Assembly: GCA_963838495.1 (NCBI GenBank)
Contig: CAWIRC010000002.1
Coordinates: 496,001-560,000, forward strand
DNA length: 64,000 nt
DNA from: JBEKIK01 sp963838495
Lineage (GTDB): Bacteria > Planctomycetota > Planctomycetia > Pirellulales > Thermoguttaceae
Direction of reading: 5' to 3'
Under the pieces are notes generated by a model, which saw only the letters and a program-made list of their open reading frames with translations, was not told the origin of the DNA and searched no databases. Below, one piece after another: positions 54,660 through 61,945 of the stretch (its first letter is position 1; the number at the start of each line of letters is the position of its first letter). Made by a program: the position numbers and the translations under genes.

Positions 54660-56229
54660 TTACCGCAGCGCCAGCCACGCGAACAGCAGAATAATCAACA
54701 GCGCCGCCCCGCCCGCGATAAGAAGCCAGCCCCAAACCGGCATGCCTTTACGCCGCCGTTTCGAACTGGAATAGTGAAATTTGGACGGCAGCGGTTGGCT
54801 CGTCGCCGGGTTTACGGGCAGCTTGCTCAGATCGAAATCCAGATTCAACGACGGCAAATCCTCGCTAAGGGGTTTAACAACGGGCGCCTTTTTCTTGCCA
54901 ATGCCGGAATCTGATTTTTCTGCGCCCGCCGGGCGACTGCCCGCCGACGCGCCTTTGACGGCCGGCTGATTCGGATTCAAAACGGCTTCCCCCCTGGCCT
55001 GATTCCCATCCCGCACCGGCGCCGCGCCCCGCGGACGCTCGCCTTCTCCTGCGCCTCGGCCGCCCCTTGGGCGCAGGCTTTACCACCGGGCCGGTGTGGG
55101 GCGCTCTGGGCGCACGTGTATCCGATGCACCGCCGACTTGCTGCCCCAATTTCAACGTGCTGCCGCTGCCGCTGGGTGAGTCGGCCTTTTTGCCCTTCGC
55201 CGCCAGCCAATCGGCCAACGCCTGCGATGCCTCGCCCATCGACTGGTAACGCTGGTCCGGCTTCTTGGCCATCATCTTCAAGCATATGTCGATCAGATCC
55301 TGGGGCGCGTCCGGCCGATCCTTCAGCACGCCCGGCGGAGGCTGCTTCTGGTGCATCATCAGCCTCTGCGGCAGCGTGCCGTCCGGAAACGGCGGATGAC
55401 CCGTCAACAGAAAATACATCGAGCAACCCAGGCTGTAGATGTCTGCCCGGCCGTCCACTCCGTGGCTGTCCAGGGCCTGCTCCGGCGCCAAATAATCCGC
55501 CGTGCCCAGTACGTTCTCGTCGTAGGCCACCGTCAGCGAGGCGTTCTCGTCGGCCGTGAATCGGGCCAGGCCCAAGTCCAGCACCTTGACCACTTTTTTC
55601 TGATCCACCAGCAGGTTGGCCGGCTTCACGTCGCGATGGATCAGTCCCGCTTTGTGCGCGTGCGCCAGCCCGTCGGCCGCCTGGCGGATAAAGTCGGCAA
55701 CGGTTTGATAATCCAACGGCCCGTCGCTTTTGACCATCTGCTGCAAATCACGCCCCTCTACGTACTCCATCACCAGGTAGTGGATGTTGCCGTCGTTGTC
55801 CACGTCGTACGCCCGCACGATGTTGCGGTGATCCAAGGCCGCGGCCGCCTGGGCCTCGCGGTGAAATCGCGCAAGATAAGACGAATCCTCTACCCGATGC
55901 TTGGGCAAAACCTTGATCGCCACCCGCCGCTGCATGAGCACGTGCTCGGCCAGGTACACGCTGCTCATCCCGCCCGTTCCCAAATGATCCAGCAGCTTGT
56001 ATTTGCCCAGGAAAAAACCCTTGTGCCGGCCTTCAAGCAGGTTCTCGCATTGCCAGTGCGTCAAAAGTCCCGCCTCCACAAGCTTTTTGGCGACAACGTC
56101 AGCCTCAGCCGGCAGCGATCCCCCCGCCTGCTCTTTAACGTCGGCCATGACAGCGTTAAGTTGGTCCTTTTCAACCAATCCGCTGCGCCGCACCAGATCA
56201 AGAAATGAGTCTACCGTCGATGTATTCAT
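54660..56229 (-). CDS. Hanks-type Ser/Thr protein kinase with C-terminal membrane anchor (one frameshift)
   Basis: About 523 residues. An N-terminal about 70-residue helical region precedes the kinase, as usual in planctomycetes. Kinase motifs: GTGGMSSVY (glycine loop), Lys106 in VAIKVLPK, catalytic Asp200 in IHRDVKPANLL, DLG at 218-220, and TADYLAPEQ (activation segment). All catalytic residues are present. After the kinase domain (to about 345) comes a Pro/Gly/Arg-rich linker. The frame shifts near 55018-55030; the continuation RDGNQARGEAVLNPNQPAVK ends with a membrane helix (VWGWLLIAGGAALLIILLFA). It could phosphorylate FHA partners such as the protein at 5430, by inference only. Confidence 0.88.
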
Positions 56230-56487
56230 GCCCGCAGATTACGCGGCCTCCTTCCTGATGGTTGCGAAAAGTCTCAACCTTTATAATATCATCCATCCAT
56301 GTAAAATTCCAGCATTAGAAGTCGAGATCCGACATCAGGTTACGCATTAAACAAGGCATGTTATAAGGAATAAAACAATTATATCCAATACCTCGTTTTG
56401 GGGAAAAGCATCGCCCATAATTAAAAACATACACCCCATTCTTTACAATGCAAGAATCTTGGAACTCCCAAGTTATGATATCCCATC

Positions 56488-57748
56488 CTATGCCGGTTTG
56501 CGCCGATGGAATATTCGCTTTGTTTGCTCCAGGGCCGGGCCAAGTTTATCGATTTCATCAAGCGTGTTATATAAATAAAAACTCGCCCGGGCAGTGGCTG
56601 TAACGCCAAATCGCTTATGCAAGGGCATCGTGCAATGATGCCCCGCCCGAATGGCAATACCCTCGCGATCCAGAAGTTGTGCCACGTCGTGGGCATGGAT
56701 CCCATCCATCACAAAACTAACCAGCCCGCCTTTGTGCTCCGGCGCCGGGCCGATTATTCTCATCCCAGATATGGCCCCAAGCACCTCGTGCGCACGTGCG
56801 GTCAACAAGCGATCGTGCCGCTGGATCGCCTCCATGCCGATGGCGCTGAGATAATCAATGGCCGCGCCCAGGGCGATGGCGGGCACAATCGGCGGCGTGC
56901 CGGCCTCGAATCTATTCGGCAAATCGCCGGGCGTGAAACTCTCCAACTCCACGTGCCTGATCATCCCGCCCCCGCCCAGCATGGGCGGCATCGCCTCCAA
57001 CAGCTCCCGCTTGCCGTACAGCACGCCGATCCCCGACGGCCCAAGCATCTTGTGCCCGCTAAAGGCCAGAAAGTCGCAATCCAACGCCGCTACGTCCGTT
57101 CTTTGATGCGGCACGCTCTGCGCCCCGTCCACCAACACGACCGCCCCCGCTTCATGCGCCGGCGCACGATCTCCCCCACCGGATTGATCGTGCCCAGCAC
57201 GTTCGACAGCGCGCTTACCGCCACCAGCTTCGTCCGCTTGCTCAAAAGCCGATCCAAGGTCTCGAGCCTCAGCAGCCCATCGTCGGTAAGCGGCACATGT
57301 CGCAAGACCGCGCCCGTCCTTTCCGCCAATTGCTGCCAGGGCACGAGGTTCGAATGATGCTCCATTTCCGTAAGCAAAATTTCGTCGCCGGCGCGGATAT
57401 TTGCGTCGCCCCAACTCCGGGCCACGGTGTTTATCGAACTGGTTGTTCCGTATGTGAAAATTATTTCCTCGACGGCGGCGGCATTGATAAACGCCCGCAC
57501 CTTCTCCCGCGCACGGCATAAAGGTCGTCGGCCTCCTGCGCCAACTGGTGAATGCCCCGCTGCACGTTGGCATAGTGATTCTCGTAAGCGTCCACTATCG
57601 CCCGGATGACCTGCCGCGGCCGCTGCGTGGTGGCGGCGTTGTCCAGGTAAACCAGCGGCCGGTCGCCGTGCACCAGCCGCCCCAGAATGGGAAAATCCGG
57701 CCGGTAAAGATTTGGATCGAGTGCGAGAGGATTTATAACAGTGGTCAT
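56488..57748 (-). CDS. sufS: Cysteine desulfurase SufS (two frameshifts)
   Basis: PLP enzyme that takes sulfur from cysteine for Fe-S cluster assembly. Order of motifs: LVYLDNAATTQRPRQVI, IIFTYGTTSSIN, EMEHHSNLVPWQQLA, LVDGAQSVPH, DFLAFSGHKMLGPSGIGVLY (PLP Lys) and RAGHHCTMPL, whose Cys is the catalytic one. Breaks occur near 57515 (YA then RAREKVRAF) and near 57160 (RR then AHEAGAVVLVD); each is repaired by one base. With these the protein is complete (about 420 residues). SufU follows upstream in the same direction, making a SufS-SufU pair. Confidence 0.93.
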
Positions 57749-57793
57749 GAATTATATTTTCGACATGATAAGAGTTTGTCGGCCATTTTTTTA

Positions 57794-57828
57794 TTGCAAA
57801 TTGTAAAATGCAAATTGCAAATTGAACA
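57794..57828. repeat. Heptad array, unit TTGCAAA
   Basis: Units TTGCAAA, TTGTAAA, ATGCAAA, TTGCAAA, TTGAACA upstream of the sufS start. The unit is close to that at 8124-8163. Confidence 0.85.
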
Positions 57829-57946
57829 AGGGTCAATTGCATACTTGATGCGTATTTTTACTCCGTACTCCCGTACTCCGTACTTTGAAATTTTGCCCTC
57901 ATCTCTCATCCCGATCTCTAGCCCTTAACCCCTAGCCCGTCTAAAC

Positions 57947-58086
57947 TAATCCCTAATCTCTAATCTCTAATCTCTAATCCCTAATCTCTAATCTCTCATC
58001 CCTAATCTCTAATCTCTCATCCCTAATCTCTAATCTCTAATCTCTAATCTCTAATCCCTAATCTCTAATCTCTCATCCCTCATCCT
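57947..58086. repeat. Long heptad array, unit TAATCTC (20 units, 140 bp)
   Basis: The longest array. Units TAATCTC, TAATCCC, TCATCCC and TCATCCT alternate without a single indel. It fills most of the gap between sufU and sufS and encodes the sufU stop codon. Confidence 0.95.
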
Positions 58087-58496
58087 TTCTTAACCACCGG
58101 CAGCGATCTGCGATCCACCGGCGCGTAAATCGCCGCCTGCAATACCCGCCAGGAAAGCAGGCAGCACTTTTGCCTGTTGGGCGTAAGCCTGGCCCCGAAG
58201 AGCTGGAGCATGTCGTTGGCCGTGAATTTCTTCACCTCGTCCACGTGATGGCTGTTGAATTTCTCGGCCAGCATCGAAGCCGCCGCCTGGCTGATGCAGC
58301 ACCCGTCCCCGTTGAAATAAATCTCCTTCATCGTCCCCTTGTCGTCGATCTGCAACTCCATGCGGATCACGTCCCCGCACAGCGGATTGTCGTCTTCATG
58401 CGCGTGCGTGCACCTCGGACATTTCCCGCGATGAAACGGGTCCTCGTAATGATCGAGAATGTGCTCCTGGTAAAGTTGTTCTTCTTCAGGCGGCAT
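58080..58496 (-). CDS. sufU: SufU-type Fe-S scaffold/sulfur-acceptor protein
   Basis: 138 residues. YQEHILDHYEDPFHRG is the N-terminal landmark. Metal and sulfur ligands are Cys40 and Asp42 in NPLCGDVI, Cys66/Cys67 in GDGCCISQAAASM, and Cys111/Cys112 in RQKCCLLSW. SufU binds zinc and relays persulfide from SufS. It has an 18-residue insert before RQKCC that separates SufU from IscU. An additional CPRC pair (residues 26 and 29) is unusual. The stop codon lies in the TAATCTC array. Confidence 0.92.
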   Translation of the reverse strand: MPPEEEQLYQEHILDHYEDPFHRGKCPRCTHAHEDDNPLCGDVIRMELQIDDKGTMKEIYFNGDGCCISQAAASMLAEKFNSHHVDEVKKFTANDMLQLFGARLTPNRQKCCLLSWRVLQAAIYAPVDRRSLPVVKKG

Positions 58497-58653
58497 GGCG
58501 ATATTTGGGGGGTGTTAAAAACCGATCTATTGCAACAATAAACGTCGTGCTTTCTGTGCTGTAAATTATTCACATCTCCATGTTAGTTTACGTTCAAAGA
58601 AAGGTATCGGCAACCCATCTGCAAGGTATGAAGAACAAAAGCGCTCCATTAGT

Positions 58654-59148
58654 CTAACACTCCAGCAGCCGGGCCGTGGCCAGCCAGCGGAGTTCGGCCC
58701 CGCCGATCTCCACCGCTCCGGCGAAACGCAATGCCGCCACCGCCCCCTTGGCAAAGCGAATCGCGGCGTTCGCCTGCCCAATAAGCGCCGCGGTCAGTTG
58801 GCCGACGTCCGGGGCATGCCCCACCCAGGCAATCTCGGAATGATCGCTCGCCTGCTGGGCCGTCCATTTAAGCAAACTCTCCAAGTCGCCGTGCGGAAGA
58901 AGTTCATCACGCTCGATCACCCCCGGCCGCTCGATCAAAGCCCCGGCCAGAATCTCCGCCGTCTCCCGGCAGCGAACCATCGGGCTGGCGGCGATAAGCG
59001 ACGGCGCCATGCCGCACCGGCTCAAAACCGCCGCCATCGCGGCAAACCGCTTCCGCCCCTTTTTGGTCAAAGGCCGTTGCGTATCGTCCGGCCAGTTCGG
59101 ATCGCCGTATTGTCCCGCCCATGCATGACGAATTATGTAAAGGTCCAT
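58654..59148 (-). CDS. sixA: SixA-type phosphohistidine phosphatase
   Basis: 164 residues, normal size. The histidine phosphatase RHG-type motif is YIIRHAWAG (Arg7, catalytic His8), with the second Arg in ASPMVRCRETAEIL, and the second His in WVGHAPDVGQL. SixA proteins remove phosphate from phosphohistidine domains such as HPt or PTS proteins. Longer C-terminal part (AVEIGGAELRWLATARLLE) as in many SixA. Its target cannot be deduced. Confidence 0.88.
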   Translation of the reverse strand: MDLYIIRHAWAGQYGDPNWPDDTQRPLTKKGRKRFAAMAAVLSRCGMAPSLIAASPMVRCRETAEILAGALIERPGVIERDELLPHGDLESLLKWTAQQASDHSEIAWVGHAPDVGQLTAALIGQANAAIRFAKGAVAALRFAGAVEIGGAELRWLATARLLEC

Positions 59149-59186
59149 GTGTCGTATCCATTGGTTTGTGATTTAAAAATTTTATT

Positions 59187-59287
59187 GAGCTGTTAGCGAT
59201 CAGCCATCAGCTATCAGCCCAAAAACCTCGTTGCTGACTGCTGACTGCTGAAAACTGATTGCTGACTGCTGAAAGCTGATTGCTAAA
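59187..59287. repeat. Heptad arrays, units CTGACTG/CAGCTAT
   Basis: GTTAGCGATCAGCCATCAG type units (59187-59217) then CTGACTG, CTGAAAA, CTGATTG, CTGACTG, CTGAAAG, CTGATTG (59233-59283). They end 5 bp before the RNase HII-like stop. Confidence 0.9.
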
Positions 59288-59291
59288 AATC

Positions 59292-60263
59292 TCATTTCAC
59301 ACGCCATATCATATCGTCATCAATCCCCAATTCGCGTTGCGCCGGGCCAATAGCCGCTTTAAAACGCACCGCGTCCTGCGGATAACCGGCCGTGGGCGCA
59401 AGACCGGGCACCCGCGTGCACCAAAACTCGTTGAACGGCCGCATCGCCAGTTCGCGCAGGTATTTCGACGCCATCGAGGCCATTGCCGCCGGCAGGCATT
59501 GCTCGCCGTTTGCGCGGAAGCAAAATTCCATCCGCCGCTCTTCCGGCCCAAAGCGATACACGCTTTGCCGCCGGCTCTCGCCGTGGATTTCGATTATGCA
59601 GTCGGGAAAATGCTCCATCAACAGCGGCCCGTAACAATTCCGCCCGCCGTGCTTGTCGCACACCACCGAGACCGGCACGTCCTCAAGCGGCCGCATCACA
59701 CATTCAATCAACTCCAGCGTAAGATGCGACAACAACGAGCCTTTCGACCCGTATTTTTCCAGCAGCCGGTTGAACTCCCGCGGAAACACCGCCCGGCTCT
59801 CGAGTGCAACCAATTCTACACCCGCCGACAAGAGCGCCTGGCGCAGCCGCGAGACGTGTGCGGGCCAATCGCCGGCCATGGCATCAACTGGGACCGGCGC
59901 ATCGTACCCGTCAAACCACGGGCTTATGGAAAATTCATCCGCCGCGCGGGCCGCCAGCGCGTTCCACACGTCGAGCCAAGTGCAGGGCCTTTGCCCCAAA
60001 ACCGCCCACGCCGCCCACAGCCCGCGCTCCAAGTGCCGCAGATCGCCGCCGGAGTTGTAAAGCGTTTTCGAATCGGCCACCACCATGCACGGCTGCGGAA
60101 ATTCCCCCGCCTGCTTGAGCGATCCGGCGATCACGTGCCCCAGCCGGCCGAAAAGATCCTCCCCGCCGACGTCGTCCGGCGCACGCCAAACCGAGGCCGA
60201 TATCACCAGCGGCCCCAAATTCGGCCCGTATCCCGCTTCGTCGGTCCCTATCAGGTAGCCCAT
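59292..60263 (-). CDS. RNase HII-like protein, divergent
   Basis: 323 residues, longer than RNase HII (about 200-250). The N-terminus IGTDEAGYGPNLGPLVISA matches the DEAGRGP motif: Asp8 and Glu9 are the first two metal ligands. VVADSKTLY corresponds to the DSKxL motif, and VPVSVVCDKHGGRN carries a candidate third Asp. A specific insertion of about 100 residues lies in the middle. Function would be cleavage of RNA in RNA-DNA hybrids, but the active-site Arg-Gly is Tyr-Gly and the insertion is large, so substrate specificity may differ. Divergent from the GTPase gene with 54 bp between. Confidence 0.7.
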   Translation of the reverse strand: MGYLIGTDEAGYGPNLGPLVISASVWRAPDDVGGEDLFGRLGHVIAGSLKQAGEFPQPCMVVADSKTLYNSGGDLRHLERGLWAAWAVLGQRPCTWLDVWNALAARAADEFSISPWFDGYDAPVPVDAMAGDWPAHVSRLRQALLSAGVELVALESRAVFPREFNRLLEKYGSKGSLLSHLTLELIECVMRPLEDVPVSVVCDKHGGRNCYGPLLMEHFPDCIIEIHGESRRQSVYRFGPEERRMEFCFRANGEQCLPAAMASMASKYLRELAMRPFNEFWCTRVPGLAPTAGYPQDAVRFKAAIGPAQRELGIDDDMIWRVK

Positions 60264-60317
60264 GTATTGAACATACCAGCAACTGTATCCAAATACCAGG
60301 GGTTGGAGCTTGCTGGT

Positions 60318-61442
60318 ATGTCAACATGGATTAAAATTAAGAACGTGATTTCTGATTCTTCTTCATTGCGCGTTGTTCAACTTACTCCCCAGGGACGCGG
60401 GGCGGTAGCCTGCATCTTGGTCGAAGGCCCCGGGGCCGAGGACTTGGTCCAAACTCTACTCTGCACAAAATCCGGCCGGCCGTCGGCTGACCTTCCCCGC
60501 GCTCGCCTGGCGCTTCTGCATTTCAACGGAAAAAATGGCGAAGAAGTCGTTCTCAGGCGGCAAAGTCCGCATTCAATCGAACTGCATTGCCATGGCGGAT
60601 ACGCGGCCGCCGCCATGATCCAGGAAACCCTGCAAAAACGCGGCTGCCGGATCGTCCCATGGCGGGAGTGGATTTCCCAGTCGCAAGCCGATCCGATCGC
60701 CGCCGCGGCCTTGGCCGCCCTGGCCGACGCCCCTACCCAACGCACCGCCGGCATATTGCTGGACCAGTATCACGGCGCCTTACGCCGCGCATTCGACGCA
60801 ATCAAGCAAGACATCGAAAAAAATAATTTTCCCGCGGCCAAGTCCAGGCTCGATTCGCTCTCGGCTTACATCCCTTTGGGAATGCACCTCACAAAACCCT
60901 GGCGCGTGGTCGTGGCCGGCCCGCCCAACGCCGGTAAAAGCAGCCTCATAAACGCCGTCCTCGGTTTCCAGCGCTCGATTGTGCATCACGCGCCGGGCAC
61001 TACCCGCGACGCGGTCACAACTACCACGGCCATCGACGGCTGGCCCGTCGAGCTCTGCGACACCGCCGGCCTGCATGACAAAGCCGTAGGCATCGAAAAG
61101 GCCGGCGCTGATCTGGCCCGGCAGCAAATCAAAATCGCCGATCTGGTGATCCTCGTCTTCGATCTCGCTTCAACCTGGTCGGCGGCCGATCAGGCCCTGG
61201 CGGAAAGTCTTCCAAATGCCCTCGTGGTTCACAACAAAGTTGATCTTAAATCCGCCGAAGACAATCGCCCCCACGGCCATCGCATAAGCGCACTGACCGG
61301 TACCGGCATCCATAATCTCATCCAGAAAATCGCCACGCGCTTGGTCCCCAATCCCCCGCCGCCCGGTGCCGCCGTGACCTTCACCTCGGAACAGAGCGAA
61401 CAAATTGAAAGTTTTGCCAAGGTTTTAGAGAATATTGTCTAG
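60318..61442 (+). CDS. MnmE-like GTPase lacking the C-terminal Cys motif
   Basis: 374 residues from MSTWIKIKN; the open frame upstream is the antisense of the RNase HII-like gene. Layout: an N-terminal domain like the tetrahydrofolate domain of MnmE (HCHGGYAAAAMIQETL), a helical part (QRTAGILLDQYHG), and a G domain with AGPPNAGKSSLINAV (G1), TTRDAV (G2), DTAGLHDKA (G3) and HNKVDLKS (G4). MnmE modifies U34 of tRNA with MnmG and needs the C-terminal FCIGK Cys; here the protein ends SFAKVLENIV without any such Cys and is about 80 residues shorter than E. coli MnmE. It may be a distinct planctomycete GTPase. Confidence 0.78.
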   Translation: MSTWIKIKNVISDSSSLRVVQLTPQGRGAVACILVEGPGAEDLVQTLLCTKSGRPSADLPRARLALLHFNGKNGEEVVLRRQSPHSIELHCHGGYAAAAMIQETLQKRGCRIVPWREWISQSQADPIAAAALAALADAPTQRTAGILLDQYHGALRRAFDAIKQDIEKNNFPAAKSRLDSLSAYIPLGMHLTKPWRVVVAGPPNAGKSSLINAVLGFQRSIVHHAPGTTRDAVTTTTAIDGWPVELCDTAGLHDKAVGIEKAGADLARQQIKIADLVILVFDLASTWSAADQALAESLPNALVVHNKVDLKSAEDNRPHGHRISALTGTGIHNLIQKIATRLVPNPPPPGAAVTFTSEQSEQIESFAKVLENIV

Positions 61443-61945
61443 CCAGGTCGTGTTTCAGTCCCACAAAAGCGCCCTCTTCAAAATCCCCTCTTCCCTTTGG
61501 GAGAGGGTTAGGGTGAGGGCTGAATTGCCAATCATTATCCATTTTTTAATTCATTACCCATAATTGAGTTGATTGTTATTCAATAGGCTATTATTCTTCG
61601 TAAAAATCTGCCTATATTACGCATTTTGACCCGTTTCCGCCACTCTAGCCGTTAAAAATTGAAAAACAGCGGCATCCCAATCCATTTTCCCCCCACTCTT
61701 GCACGGCGTTATAGCAAAATTGCCTTTTTCGTATGGACTTTATTTGCCAGGCATGGGTACACTCCCCCAACTTTTCCGGCGCGGGAACATAATTTTGTTT
61801 TTCTCGTCTGGCAAATTTATAGTCCGGTTCCGGGAAAAGCCATTACTACTTGTTTTATGGGGCATGCCTGCATCGGATATTTAAAGCTGCACTTTACTTA
61901 TGAAAAAATCCGATTCGCTCGGCCGAGTTCAAGGAGAATCTCAAA
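61443..61945. other. 503-bp intergenic region with one family A palindrome
   Basis: A family A copy lies at 61484-61520 (arm CCCTCTTCCC, one mismatch). The rest is AT-rich and has no convincing gene. A Shine-Dalgarno AAGGAG lies just before 61946. Confidence 0.7.

Noticed and set aside
55351..56208. Plus-strand frame of 285 residues
   Set aside because: Antisense of the kinase catalytic domain, which has all its motifs on the minus strand.
56488..56700. Loss of the catalytic Cys in SufS, judged from TARASF
   Set aside because: The catalytic Cys of this class is the one in the GHHC motif, which is present (RAGHHCTMPL).
57947..58086. CRISPR array
   Set aside because: The unit is 7 bp with no spacers, so it is a simple tandem array.
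59280..60317. Long N-terminal extension of the MnmE-like GTPase
   Set aside because: It is the antisense of the RNase HII-like gene; the GTPase begins at the ATG at 60318.
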